Assembly: GCA_964553325.1 (NCBI GenBank)
Contig: CAZKKI010000027.1
Span: 12,411 to 76,410 of the forward strand
DNA from: BMS3ABIN04 sp964553325
GTDB lineage: Bacteria > Bacteroidota > Ignavibacteria > Ignavibacteriales > Melioribacteraceae
DNA: 64,000 nt
Direction: 5' to 3'
Shown piece by piece: positions 19,163-28,654 of this stretch (within the stretch, counting starts at the first letter, position 1; each line of letters starts with the position of its first letter). The notes under the pieces are model-generated. The model saw only the letters and a list, made by a program, of their open reading frames with translations, searched no databases and was not told the origin of the DNA. The position numbers were made by a program, and so were the translations under genes.

Positions 19163-20494
19163 CTACTTTTCTTTGAACAAGTCGGTGTATATTTGCTGTA
19201 ACTCACCACTTTTTATTGCCCGTTTAAGCTCGGATGTAGTTCTTTGCGAAAACCATTGGTGCATGGGATCGTCTTTTAATAATTTATCGATATACTTATT
19301 TACATCTTTGTCGTTAAATTTTCTTGCCGCAGGTAAAAATTCAAAATAGAAGTTATGAATAACGTCGTAAATTCCGTGCCACCATGCGTAATCGGGACCC
19401 ATCATAGCGGCTCCGTGCCTTGCCCTTCTTCCTTCGTGATGCCAAAGCTCCCAATATATCCAATCTATATCGTTAGCAAAATTTGCTTTTCTTTCTTTCA
19501 GCCCCTTGTCATTTATAATCTTCATAATTGCACCTGCCGGTTTGGCAAATTTTTCATTGTACAATCTCACTGTTGCATCGAATTGCACGAAATGCCCTTC
19601 TATAAACCGTTCCGTATGGCAAGCTGCACAAACATCTTTCATGTTTTTTCTTTTCACGTCAGGATTGTCTTTGTATTTCGATACGGGGGGTCGCAAAGTC
19701 CATTTTATTCTCTGACCGACATCGTGAGTAACTTTTTGCTTTCTGGTAGCTGACATATGACAAGTAGCACAAGTGGGAGCTTCAAAATAATCAATTCCCA
19801 CAACCCAACGATCCGCTTTAATATTCATTTCATCGAGATGAGTGTAATAAGCGTTTCCGTGCTTGCTTTCTTCGTAAACCTCTTTTTGCGGATGATCGGG
19901 TCCGAGGTGGCATTTCGAACAAGATTCGGGTTTGCGCGCTTGAGCTTTCGAAAATGCATGACGAGTGTGGCAAGCATTACAAGAACCGAGAGAACCGTCG
20001 GGATTAATTCTACCAATACCGCTGTTCGGCCATGTCAGATTCGAAAGTTTATTCGGTGATTTTTCGTCGATAATGATTTTTGCACCGTGGCAGCTCTCAC
20101 AACCCGTTTTTACTATGGGGGTTCCTCCGGCTACATAAGCCAAGTAAGCGTCTTTCGATTCCAAAATTTTTCCCGCCTTTGCATGATAGGAATTATTCAC
20201 TTCTTTCATTTCCTTTTCGTGACAATTACCGCAATCTTTTGGCGTTACCAATGTTGCTATGTACGCTCCCTCATGAAAAAAAGCATCACTTTCACTCTTT
20301 TTGGCCTCGTGGCAACTTAAACATGTAACATTGTTATCGGCATGTTTCGACATGTACCACTGATTATAAATCCCCGGGGTTTTTTCTTTATGGCATGTCA
20401 TGCACTTACCGGCTACTTTTGAATTTTGTGCAAAAGCATTAAATCCGAAGCCGGCAATGAAAAACGCAATAATAAAATATCCGATATTTTTCAT
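19163..20494 (-). CDS. Octahaem hydroxylamine oxidoreductase-like cytochrome c
   Basis: A 443-residue secreted cytochrome with a signal peptide (about 1-22, ending NAFA) and eight CxxCH motifs starting at C31, C58, C88, C132, C172, C192, C242 and C289. The C-terminal third has the HAO-family segment MMGPDYAWWHGIYD. The family includes hydroxylamine dehydrogenase of nitrifiers and hydrazine dehydrogenase, and reductive homologues in anaerobes that act on nitrite or hydroxylamine. Pairing with a NapC-type quinol dehydrogenase favours the reductive role here, which is inference. Whether the catalytic haem carries a tyrosine cross-link cannot be read by eye. The start has AGGAGAAAG upstream. Confidence 0.87.
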   Translation of the reverse strand: MKNIGYFIIAFFIAGFGFNAFAQNSKVAGKCMTCHKEKTPGIYNQWYMSKHADNNVTCLSCHEAKKSESDAFFHEGAYIATLVTPKDCGNCHEKEMKEVNNSYHAKAGKILESKDAYLAYVAGGTPIVKTGCESCHGAKIIIDEKSPNKLSNLTWPNSGIGRINPDGSLGSCNACHTRHAFSKAQARKPESCSKCHLGPDHPQKEVYEESKHGNAYYTHLDEMNIKADRWVVGIDYFEAPTCATCHMSATRKQKVTHDVGQRIKWTLRPPVSKYKDNPDVKRKNMKDVCAACHTERFIEGHFVQFDATVRLYNEKFAKPAGAIMKIINDKGLKERKANFANDIDWIYWELWHHEGRRARHGAAMMGPDYAWWHGIYDVIHNFYFEFLPAARKFNDKDVNKYIDKLLKDDPMHQWFSQRTTSELKRAIKSGELQQIYTDLFKEK

Positions 20495-20828
20495 AAAACT
20501 TTCTCCTATTTGAATTTCATTTTTTTAATTACTATTTAAATTGTTTTTTCGGTCGGCACCGATTTTATTGCATTATTTTCTTAACCTTTAATTACTTAAC
20601 CGACGACAATTAACTTTAAGTCAAAAAATCAGATTTTTTTGTCTTCTTAAAGCTAAAAAATTTTACAATTATAAACAAAATTTATCTGCTGAAATTTTCT
20701 TTTTACAAAGGCGGCCGGTTTTTAACCTCCGAAAAATTTTGAGTATATGTCGGTATTTCCGGCTTTCATGCTTATATTTATAAAATTAATTTAGTATTAT
20801 TACAAATTTTGAAATCCACCACATAATT
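20495..20828. other. Divergent 334-base intergenic region with nested palindrome
   Basis: This gap separates the octaheme gene (minus) from dxr (plus). It contains no open reading frame with a ribosome site. It holds the nested inverted repeat annotated at 20614-20652, a TATATTTA box at 20773-20780 that could be the -7 element of dxr, and otherwise AT-rich DNA. Confidence 0.6.
20614..20652. promoter_or_regulatory. Nested inverted repeat upstream of the cytochrome operon
   Basis: Outer arms CTTTAAG (20614-20620) and CTTAAAG (20646-20652) enclose an inner perfect repeat AAAAAATC-A-GATTTTTT (20623-20639). The inner one has 8-base arms with a single-base centre. The location between divergent promoters suits an operator, but no regulator is identified. 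Confidence 0.4.
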
Positions 20829-21974
20829 ATGGCAAAAAGAGTTGCAATTTTAGGTTCAACGGGTTCAATCGGATTGAATACATTGGAAGTTATCCGAAAC
20901 CTACGTGACAGGTTCGAAATCTCGGCAATATCCGCCGATAAAAGCATCGATTTATTGGAAAAACAAGCCAATGAATTTTCACCGGAAGTTATTGTTGTAA
21001 GAAACAGGGAAAATGCTAAAGAATTACGAAGACGCATCGGCAAAAAAATTCAAGTTCTGGAAGGCGAAGAAGGGTTGGTGGAACTTACAAAATCAACCGA
21101 TTACGACATTTTGGTTTCGGCACTCGTCGGTTTTGCGGGCTTGGTGCCAACAATCGAAGGAATAAAACGCGGAAAGAGAATCGCATTGGCAAACAAAGAA
21201 ACTTTGGTTGCCGCTGGTGAAATTGTTACCCAATTGGCAAAAACATACGGAGCCGAAATTATTCCGGTCGATTCCGAGCATAGCGCAATATTTCAATGCT
21301 TGGTCGGAGAAGAAAAAGATTCGATAGAAAAGCTGATAATTACGGCTTCGGGCGGTCCTTTCTTCAAAAAATCGTATGCTGAATTAAAAAACGTAACGGT
21401 AGAACAAGCGTTGAAACATCCCAATTGGGATATGGGCAGTAAAGTCACAATCGATTCGGCCACAATGATGAACAAAGGACTCGAAGTTATCGAAGCCCAT
21501 TGGTTGTTCGATCTTAACAAAGACAAGCTCGATGTTGTTGTCCATCCTCAATCCATCGTTCATTCCATGGTTGAATTTATCGACGGTTCGATAAAAGCAC
21601 AACTAAGTCTGCCCGATATGAAAATCCCGATTCAGTATGCATTAACTTTTCCCGAGCGATTAAGTAACGATTTTGTAAATACAAACTTTCCGAAACTACA
21701 CCGTCTTTCATTCTACGAACCAGACACCGAGAAATTCAAATGTTTACAACTGGCGTACATCGCAATGGAACAGGGCGGTATGGCACCGTGTATACTTAAT
21801 GCGGCAAATGAAATTGCCGTCGAAAAATTTTTGAAAAAAGAATTAACTTTTTTACAAATTCCCGAGCTAATTGAAAAAACGCTAAACAAAATTCCGAATA
21901 CTTTCGAAGTTAACCTTGAAAATGTACTTGAATACAACGGAAAAGCACGGGAAGCGGCTAAAAACTTAATATAG
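20829..21974 (+). CDS. dxr: 1-deoxy-D-xylulose 5-phosphate reductoisomerase
   Basis: A 381-residue NADPH-dependent enzyme that turns DXP into 2-C-methyl-D-erythritol 4-phosphate, the committed step of the MEP isoprenoid pathway. The dinucleotide loop GSTGSIG is at residues 9-15; IALANKETLVAAGE, IIPVDSEHSA and ASGGPFF are family signatures for substrate and metal binding. Length is normal. The rseP gene follows after 14 bases, an association of isoprenoid/lipid envelope genes with the site-2 protease seen in many bacteria. Confidence 0.97.
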   Translation: MAKRVAILGSTGSIGLNTLEVIRNLRDRFEISAISADKSIDLLEKQANEFSPEVIVVRNRENAKELRRRIGKKIQVLEGEEGLVELTKSTDYDILVSALVGFAGLVPTIEGIKRGKRIALANKETLVAAGEIVTQLAKTYGAEIIPVDSEHSAIFQCLVGEEKDSIEKLIITASGGPFFKKSYAELKNVTVEQALKHPNWDMGSKVTIDSATMMNKGLEVIEAHWLFDLNKDKLDVVVHPQSIVHSMVEFIDGSIKAQLSLPDMKIPIQYALTFPERLSNDFVNTNFPKLHRLSFYEPDTEKFKCLQLAYIAMEQGGMAPCILNAANEIAVEKFLKKELTFLQIPELIEKTLNKIPNTFEVNLENVLEYNGKAREAAKNLI

Positions 21975-21988
21975 GAGAAAGTGTTTTA

Positions 21989-23347
21989 ATGGATTATATA
22001 ATTTATTTTGTAATTACCATCGGCATTCTGGTTTTTGTGCACGAATTCGGCCACTTTGCCGCAGCAAAGCTTTGCAAAATGAGAGTTGATGTATTTGCAC
22101 TCGGAATGGGAAAACGATTGTTCGGATGGAACAAAATTACCGGCTTTTCGTTCGGCAATTTGCCCAAAGATTTGGATTTGGAAGGAAATACCGATTACAG
22201 AGTAAGTATGTTGCCTTTGGGCGGATACGTGAAAATTGCCGGAATGGTCGACGAAAGTTTCGATACTAAATTTGCCAACGAGGAACCAAAACCTTACGAA
22301 TTCAGAGCGAAACCGACGTACCAAAAACTATTTGTAATTACAGCCGGCGTTTTGATGAACCTTTTATTAACGATTTTTATTTTCTGGGGCATTAACGCTT
22401 ATACCGGAAAACAAATTATTAAAGCCACTGAAATAGGTGTTGTTGCCGATACAAGTCTTGCCGCACAAGCCGGATTTCAAACCGGCGATAAAATTTTAGA
22501 AGTGAACGGACACAAAGTAAAAAACTGGCACGATTTAACCCTGTCATTCATCGAAGGGATAGGCAGCAACATAGAAGTTAAAGTTTTAAGAAACGGCGAA
22601 GAAATAACGCTAAATATCCCCAGCGAATTAATTTCGGAAAAGATTGTAAAAGAAAATTCGTTTTTACCTTTACCGTTTACAAAACCCTTTATTCAAGATG
22701 TTGTTGAAAATTCACCGGCCGAAAAAAGCGGGATAAAACCGGGCGACATGTTCCTTAGCGTTAATAACATAGAAGTAAAAACCAGCGCGGAGGTTATCGA
22801 AATAATTTCTTCGCACAAAAACGTAGATATACCTATTAAAATTTTACGTAACGATAAAGATACCGTTCAAGTTTCAGTAAATCCGGGCGAAAAAGGGAAA
22901 ATCGGTGTTTATATCGCCGATGTTTACGTCGGGCCCGTCGAATCGGACGATTACGGTTTGGGCGAATCGTTTGTTAAAGCTTTAAGCGATATCGGAAGGT
23001 ACACGGCTTTAACTTTCTCAATGGTGTCGAACGTTATACGCGGAGACGTGGAATTCAACCAAGCTTTCGGGGGTCCCGTAAAAATTGCCAAGTTTGCAGC
23101 CAAGTCTGCCGATTCGGGAATGATGTCGTTCCTTTTTTTCCTTGCAATGCTTAGTTTAAGCCTTGCAATTATAAACATTATGCCTTTCCCGGTTCTCGAC
23201 GGTGGTCATTTTGTTATTATTTTAATCGAAGGTATTATCGGCAAAGAGCTGCCGGTCAAAGTGAAAATCGCAATTCAAAACACCGGTTTTGTCATTTTAC
23301 TTATGTTGATGGCATATATAATTTACAGCGATATAATCAGTTTGTAG
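21989..23347 (+). CDS. rseP: RIP metalloprotease RseP, site-2 protease
   Basis: A 452-residue membrane zinc protease. The active site H18-E-F-G-H22 lies in the first membrane helix, and the third ligand is in PFPVLDGGHF near residue 400. Two PDZ-like domains lie between the membrane segments (about 120-220 and 220-310), the second with SPAEKSGIKPGD. It would cleave membrane-bound regulators such as anti-sigma factors or signal-peptide remnants. It is the second gene after dxr; a terminator follows at 23384. Confidence 0.95.
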   Translation: MDYIIYFVITIGILVFVHEFGHFAAAKLCKMRVDVFALGMGKRLFGWNKITGFSFGNLPKDLDLEGNTDYRVSMLPLGGYVKIAGMVDESFDTKFANEEPKPYEFRAKPTYQKLFVITAGVLMNLLLTIFIFWGINAYTGKQIIKATEIGVVADTSLAAQAGFQTGDKILEVNGHKVKNWHDLTLSFIEGIGSNIEVKVLRNGEEITLNIPSELISEKIVKENSFLPLPFTKPFIQDVVENSPAEKSGIKPGDMFLSVNNIEVKTSAEVIEIISSHKNVDIPIKILRNDKDTVQVSVNPGEKGKIGVYIADVYVGPVESDDYGLGESFVKALSDIGRYTALTFSMVSNVIRGDVEFNQAFGGPVKIAKFAAKSADSGMMSFLFFLAMLSLSLAIINIMPFPVLDGGHFVIILIEGIIGKELPVKVKIAIQNTGFVILLMLMAYIIYSDIISL

Positions 23348-23383
23348 TATTTTCCGAAATAACATTTTCCATTTCACAAAATT

Positions 23384-23420
23384 AAATGCGGTGGCGGAAA
23401 TATTCGTTGCCGCATTTTAT
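23384..23420 (+). terminator. Rho-independent terminator after dxr-rseP
   Basis: Stem AAATGCGG/CCGCATTT (23384-23391 with 23410-23417), which extends inward by six more pairs including G-T pairs, followed by TTTTAT. Confidence 0.8.
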
Positions 23421-23500
23421 GCCTGTTAATTAAACCCACAAAAAATTGTAATGATGTTTTACGATTATAAAAAATCCGGGTGTTTTTCAGAGAAATAAAT

Positions 23501-23508
23501 TATCTTTA
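23501..23508 (+). promoter_or_regulatory. Candidate -7 promoter box TATCTTTA for nhaA
   Basis: TATCTTTA differs from TAnnTTTG only in the last base and lies 45 bases before the GTG start of nhaA. The identical box precedes the gene at 45647. Confidence 0.35.
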
Positions 23509-23553
23509 CCATCCATTAAACAAAAATGTTAACAATCTCTGAAAGAATAAATT

Positions 23554-24738
23554 GTGGCCGTAAACCGCACAAATTTCATTTTAAGATTTTTCAAGCTTGA
23601 ATCCTCCGGGGGAATCCTTTTAATGTTCGCAACGGTGCTTGCAATCATTTTTGCAAACACTCCGTTACAAAAATATTATTCGTTGCTCCTCGAAACTCCA
23701 GTGGAACTACGCATCGGTGCATTGGAAATTGCCAAACCGCTATTATTGTGGATTAACGACGGTTTAATGGCTATTTTCTTTTTTCTTGTCGGACTTGAAT
23801 TAAAACGAGAATTAATCGAAGGAGAACTTTCCGATAAAAAAAGCATTATTCTTCCGGGAGTGGGAGCAATCGGCGGAATGGTTGTACCCGCGGCAATTTA
23901 TATTTCATTCAACTTCGGGGATTCAACCGCAATTGCAGGGTGGGCGATTCCCGCAGCAACCGATATTGCCTTTGCTTTGGGCGTTTTGTCGTTACTCGGA
24001 TCAAAAGTACCGACGGTAATAAAAATATTTCTAACTTCTTTGGCAATTTTCGACGACATTGGCGCAATCATAATTATAGCATTCTTTTACACTGCAAACA
24101 TTTCTTTTACTTCGCTTGCCGTTGTGCTTGCGTGCATTGTCGTTTTAACAATTTTAAACAAAAGTAAAAACGAATCGAAAAGCTTGTACATTTTGATCGG
24201 CGTAATTATGTGGACGGCGATGCTCAAGTCGGGCGTTCATGCAACCTTGGCCGGAGTAATTCTGGCAATGTTCATTCCGTTAAAATCATCGAAAGAGGAA
24301 AATTACTCGCCGTTGAAAACTTTGGAACACGATTTACACAATGCTGTTGCTTATGTTATTCTGCCCGTATTTGCCTTTGCAAATGCAGGAATTAACCTTT
24401 CAGGAGTCGGAATCGATCAACTGTTACACGGCGTTCCGCTCGGTATTGCTTTGGGTCTATTTTTCGGGAAACAAATCGGGATATTCGGCGCAAGTTGGCT
24501 GACAATTAAACTTAAGTTCACCGAATTACCGGCGGGAATGACGTGGTTAACTTTATACGGAACAGCTATTGTTTGCGGAATCGGTTTTACAATGAGCTTG
24601 TTTATCGGTTCGCTTGCATTCGGCGAATCCGGTTCAAATATTTTATTCGACGAACGCCTTGGAATTATAATCGGGTCACTCGTTTCGGGAGTTGTAGGGT
24701 ATTTTGTTTTGCGTTCAGGTTTACGTTCCCGGAATTAA
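23554..24738 (+). CDS. nhaA: Na+/H+ antiporter NhaA
   Basis: A 394-residue membrane protein starting at GTG, with about 12 hydrophobic helices. The ion-binding aspartate pair is D167-D168 in AIFDDIGAI, matching D163/D164 of E. coli NhaA, and the helix with FFGKQIGIFG carries the lysine equivalent to K300. It exports sodium in exchange for protons at alkaline pH or under salt load. It is a single-gene unit. Confidence 0.95.
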   Translation: MAVNRTNFILRFFKLESSGGILLMFATVLAIIFANTPLQKYYSLLLETPVELRIGALEIAKPLLLWINDGLMAIFFFLVGLELKRELIEGELSDKKSIILPGVGAIGGMVVPAAIYISFNFGDSTAIAGWAIPAATDIAFALGVLSLLGSKVPTVIKIFLTSLAIFDDIGAIIIIAFFYTANISFTSLAVVLACIVVLTILNKSKNESKSLYILIGVIMWTAMLKSGVHATLAGVILAMFIPLKSSKEENYSPLKTLEHDLHNAVAYVILPVFAFANAGINLSGVGIDQLLHGVPLGIALGLFFGKQIGIFGASWLTIKLKFTELPAGMTWLTLYGTAIVCGIGFTMSLFIGSLAFGESGSNILFDERLGIIIGSLVSGVVGYFVLRSGLRSRN

Positions 24739-24833
24739 TACTTTTGTTTCGTAAATCTGTTTAAAAATTAATCTTCAACTTTTCTATAAATCATAATTCC
24801 CGTATTTTTAGAAATAAATAAAGCGAATTAAAT

Positions 24834-25286
24834 ATGAACGAACTTATTTATCATTTTTTCACCGACGACGATTTTTTAAGAATTTCCAACAAAATAAAAG
24901 AAGCGGAAAAATCCACTTCGGGAGAAATCCGCGTTAGCATAAAAGAGGAAATTCCTTTTCTTAAAAGGAACAAAACAATTAAAGAACTTGCCGAAGAAGA
25001 ATTTTTTAGATTAAACATGGATAAAACGCGGGACAAAACCGGCATACTTCTTTTTATTGTTCTGGGCGAAAGAAAATTTTATATTCTTGCAGACGAAGGA
25101 ATCAACGAAAAAGTTACTCCCGATACTTGGGGAAGAATAAGAAGTTTAATGGAAGATGAATTCCGTAACGGTCGATTCACACTTGGAATTATCAAAGGGG
25201 TTGAAGAAATAGGCAAAGTTTTATCTCAACATTTTCCCATCAAACCGGACGACACAAACGAGCTTTCCGACAGAGTGATAATTTAA
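24834..25286 (+). CDS. TPM-domain (TLP18.3/Psb32/MOLO-1) protein
   Basis: A 150-residue soluble protein covering one TPM domain; no signal peptide or membrane helix is visible, unlike the common version with a C-terminal glycine-rich tail. Features are the start IKEAEKSTSGEIRVSI, the core GILLFIVLGERKFYILADEGI, and the end with GRFTLGIIKGVEEIG. The biochemical role in bacteria is unclear. A TATTTTTA promoter-like box lies at 24803. Its stop overlaps the converging acid phosphatase gene by four bases. Confidence 0.8.
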   Translation: MNELIYHFFTDDDFLRISNKIKEAEKSTSGEIRVSIKEEIPFLKRNKTIKELAEEEFFRLNMDKTRDKTGILLFIVLGERKFYILADEGINEKVTPDTWGRIRSLMEDEFRNGRFTLGIIKGVEEIGKVLSQHFPIKPDDTNELSDRVII

Positions 25287-25945
25287 TCCAATCTATAAAG
25301 ATAGTTGGGTATTAAAATTTTAAGCTTGCATCCGCTCGGTTTAACGTCTTCGGGTTGATCTCCGAGACAAGCAATTATTTCGTAATTCAATCCGGTTAAC
25401 TTTTCAATTATTTTACTTTTATAAACTATTGTTTTCAGATTCGCTTCGTTTCCGGTTCTACAAATTAAAGTATCGAATTCCGTATATCCTTCGTTCACCA
25501 AATTTGTTTTCGTCGCCTCGCATTGTTCCGCAGTTCTTCCGGTTAAAAAAATCACTTTTATTTTTCTTGAAATCAAATAATCGTACAATTTTTTAACGCC
25601 GGGAATAGCTTTTGCTTTTGCCGATTTAACCCATTCGTCCCAACTTCGCCACGTGTAACCGAAGCCAAGTTTTTTAGCATATTCGTAATTCGAAAGGGAA
25701 GTTTCGTCAACATCGAAAATTACAACGGACTTTTCCGTAACGGTTATATTTTCCAACTTTTCAATCGCTTCGGAAACAATCGAATCGACTTCTTCATCGA
25801 ATTTACCCGATTCGTAATAATCCTTCACCCGGTTTTTAGCATCGGTGAGGTTAATTACAGCGGGGTTGCAACCGTAAAAAACGGAAGAAAGAAGAATTAT
25901 AAAAAATACAAGGTGCGGCACTCGAGCGGAAATGTAATCCTTCAT
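25283..25945 (-). CDS. HAD-type acid phosphatase lipoprotein (class B / e(P4)-like)
   Basis: A 220-residue lipoprotein: hydrophobic leader and lipobox-like VFYGC with C26. The HAD nucleophile motif is D78-V-D80-E-T (FDVDETSLSN), followed by motif II in FLTGRT and motif IV in CLGDQPEDV. The family removes phosphate from nucleotides in the periplasm or at the outer membrane. It starts one base inside the end of alaS, so it is translationally coupled to it. Confidence 0.88.
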   Translation of the reverse strand: MKDYISARVPHLVFFIILLSSVFYGCNPAVINLTDAKNRVKDYYESGKFDEEVDSIVSEAIEKLENITVTEKSVVIFDVDETSLSNYEYAKKLGFGYTWRSWDEWVKSAKAKAIPGVKKLYDYLISRKIKVIFLTGRTAEQCEATKTNLVNEGYTEFDTLICRTGNEANLKTIVYKSKIIEKLTGLNYEIIACLGDQPEDVKPSGCKLKILIPNYLYRLD

Positions 25946-28542
25946 TATAAAAGCTTTGCGATTATTTCATTTGTTTTTTCCAACGCTTCGTCAATTTTCG
26001 TCACATCTTTTCCTCCGGCAGTGGCAAGATGGGGTCTGCCCCCGCCGCCGCCGCTGACAATTTTAGCGATTGTTCCAACGATTTTTCCGGCGGCAAGATT
26101 ATTGTTTTTAATCAAATCTTCGGATACCACACAAACAATACCCACTTTCCCGTTAAGTTCCGAAATCAACACTCCGACGCCGGATTTCATTTTGTTTCTC
26201 AACTCGTCACCTAAAGATTTAAGTTCGTCCATACTGCCGGCATCGACTTTCGATTTGTATATTTTAATTCCTTTTACTTCATCCGGATTTTTCAAAACGT
26301 CGTTAATTCCGCCGAGTTTCTCTTTAAGTTTATATTCTGTCAGTTGTTTTTCTATTTTCTTCTTCTCGTCGAGCAACTGTATAATTTTCTCGTCGGCTTT
26401 TCTCAATTGATTTAATTGTTCCCAAATAAATCTTTCAACTCCTTCACCCGTAACCGCTTCAATTCTTCTTATTCCGCTAGCAATCGAAGACTCGCTGATA
26501 ATTTTGAACAACCCGATTTGAGAACTGTTTTTAACGTGGGTTCCTCCGCAAAATTCGAGAGAGAAGTCCCCGAATTGAACTACATTCACTCTGTCGCCGT
26601 ATTTGTCGCCAAAGAACATTAGCGCTCCCATTTTCTTTGCTTGTTCGAACGGAATATTCCGGTGGTGTGTCAGTTCGATGTTTTCCCGAAGTTTTTCGTT
26701 AACCAACGCTTCAATATCACGTATCTCGGATTCCGAAAGTTTTTTATAGTGAGTAAAGTCGAATCTTAATCTGTCGGGACCCACATACGAACCGGCTTGT
26801 TTTACGTGCGTGCCCAAAATTTTGCGTAAGGCGGCATGAAGGAAGTGCGTTGCCGAATGGTTGCGCATGATATCCCAGCGCCGTTTTTCATCGACCTTTG
26901 CAATTACTTCCTCGCCGGGAAACAAATCGATATTTCCGGGTTTTTCCACAACATGCACAACTTGATTGTTAATTTTTGCAACATCCAAAACGTTTAATTG
27001 CTCTCCGGAAACAATCAGCTTGCCCAAATCGTCTATTTGTCCGCCCGCTTCAACATAAAAGGGGGTTTTATCCAATAAAATCAAGCCTTTGTCTTCAACG
27101 GTTTTTTCGCCGATAATTTTTCCTTTTGCTTCCAGAGAATCGTAACCGACAAATTCCGTTGGTTCTTTGGTTACGGGTTCAATATCGGTCAATTCGGTTG
27201 CAATAATATTAACGGAAGCCAATTTGTCTTTTGTCGATTTTCTCGCCCGTTCTTTTTGCTCGGTCATTAATTCGTCAAACCGTTTTTCATCTACGGAAAA
27301 ACCGATTTCCTCGGCCATTACTTTTGTCAAATCGACGGGGAAGCCGAAGGTATCGTAAAGCTTGAAAGCGTCGTCTCCGGAAATTACATTTTTACCTTCG
27401 GATTTGGCTTTTTCCACAACTTGCTCGAACAATTCTATTCCTCTATCGAGCGTAACGTTAAAGCTTTCCTCTTCCGCTTTTATAATCTTTTCGATATTAG
27501 TTTGATTTGTTTTGATTTCGGGAAAAATTTCACCCATTCCGCCACCGGCTTTGGTTACAACGACGTCCACCAATTTGTAAAGAAACGGTTCCTTCAAATT
27601 AAGCTTTCTTCCGTATCTGGCTGCGCGCCTTAAAATTCTACGTAGCACATAACCTCGTCCCTCGTTACCCGGCACCGCACCGTCGGCAATTGCGAAAGTC
27701 AACGTCCGGATATGATCGGAAATTACGCGCATTGCAACTTTGTGTTCTTCTTTTTCGTAAGATATTCCCGAAATTTCCGCGACCTCTTCAATCAACGGCA
27801 TAAAAATGTCGGTATCGTAATTCGAATTTTTATTTTGTAATACGGCACAGATACGTTCGAATCCCATACCCGTATCGATATGCTTTTTCGGTAACTCGTG
27901 CAGTGTACCGTTTTCATCCCGGTTATATTGAATGAACACTAAATTCCAAATTTCTATGCATTCTTCTTTTCCTGCATTTACGTATTCCGGGTTGTCAAAA
28001 TCGTCGCTCAAATTAATATGTATTTCGGAACACGGTCCGCACGGTCCGGTTTCGCCCATTTCCCAGAAGTTATCTTTTTCACCGAAGCGCAAAATATGTC
28101 CCGGATTAATATCCGTTTCGTTTTTCCAAAGTTCGTAAGCTTCGTCGTCGGATTTGTAAACGGTAGCCCAAAGGCGTTCTTTCGGCAGTTTCCAAACCTC
28201 GGTTAATAATTCCCAAGCCCAAACGATAGCTTCTTTTTTATAATAATCGCCAAAAGACCAATTGCCCAGCATTTCGAAAAATGTATGGTGATATGTATCG
28301 CGCCCCACTTCTTCCAAGTCGTTGTGTTTACCGCTTACGCGAATACATTTTTGTGTGTTGGCAACGCGTGTGTAATCCCGCTCGCCTTTACCGAGAAATA
28401 CGTCTTTAAACTGATTCATTCCCGCATTCGTAAAAAGAAGCGTTGGATCGTCGTAAGGTACAACGGGTGCGCTTGGAATTATTTTATGGTCTTTGCTCTT
28501 GAAAAATTCAAGAAATTGATTTCTTATTTCTTTTGAAGTCAT
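25945..28542 (-). CDS. alaS: Alanyl-tRNA synthetase
   Basis: An 865-residue class II synthetase with the usual layout: aminoacylation core (about 1-450), editing domain with H562-SAT-H566 and C665-GGT-H669 zinc-site residues, and the C-terminal DHHA1-type domain with GGGGGRPHLATAGGK. It charges tRNA-Ala and clears Ser/Gly mischarges. The gene is followed by the acid phosphatase gene with a one-base overlap. Confidence 0.98.
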   Translation of the reverse strand: MTSKEIRNQFLEFFKSKDHKIIPSAPVVPYDDPTLLFTNAGMNQFKDVFLGKGERDYTRVANTQKCIRVSGKHNDLEEVGRDTYHHTFFEMLGNWSFGDYYKKEAIVWAWELLTEVWKLPKERLWATVYKSDDEAYELWKNETDINPGHILRFGEKDNFWEMGETGPCGPCSEIHINLSDDFDNPEYVNAGKEECIEIWNLVFIQYNRDENGTLHELPKKHIDTGMGFERICAVLQNKNSNYDTDIFMPLIEEVAEISGISYEKEEHKVAMRVISDHIRTLTFAIADGAVPGNEGRGYVLRRILRRAARYGRKLNLKEPFLYKLVDVVVTKAGGGMGEIFPEIKTNQTNIEKIIKAEEESFNVTLDRGIELFEQVVEKAKSEGKNVISGDDAFKLYDTFGFPVDLTKVMAEEIGFSVDEKRFDELMTEQKERARKSTKDKLASVNIIATELTDIEPVTKEPTEFVGYDSLEAKGKIIGEKTVEDKGLILLDKTPFYVEAGGQIDDLGKLIVSGEQLNVLDVAKINNQVVHVVEKPGNIDLFPGEEVIAKVDEKRRWDIMRNHSATHFLHAALRKILGTHVKQAGSYVGPDRLRFDFTHYKKLSESEIRDIEALVNEKLRENIELTHHRNIPFEQAKKMGALMFFGDKYGDRVNVVQFGDFSLEFCGGTHVKNSSQIGLFKIISESSIASGIRRIEAVTGEGVERFIWEQLNQLRKADEKIIQLLDEKKKIEKQLTEYKLKEKLGGINDVLKNPDEVKGIKIYKSKVDAGSMDELKSLGDELRNKMKSGVGVLISELNGKVGIVCVVSEDLIKNNNLAAGKIVGTIAKIVSGGGGGRPHLATAGGKDVTKIDEALEKTNEIIAKLL

Positions 28543-28654
28543 ATCTTCAGCTTTTCCCGAAAATCATTAATATTAAAGTATGGAAATATAATAAAACTAT
28601 AATTAACTTTAACCGTTACGTCTTCGATGCCTTTCCAACAATTGCGGGGAACAA

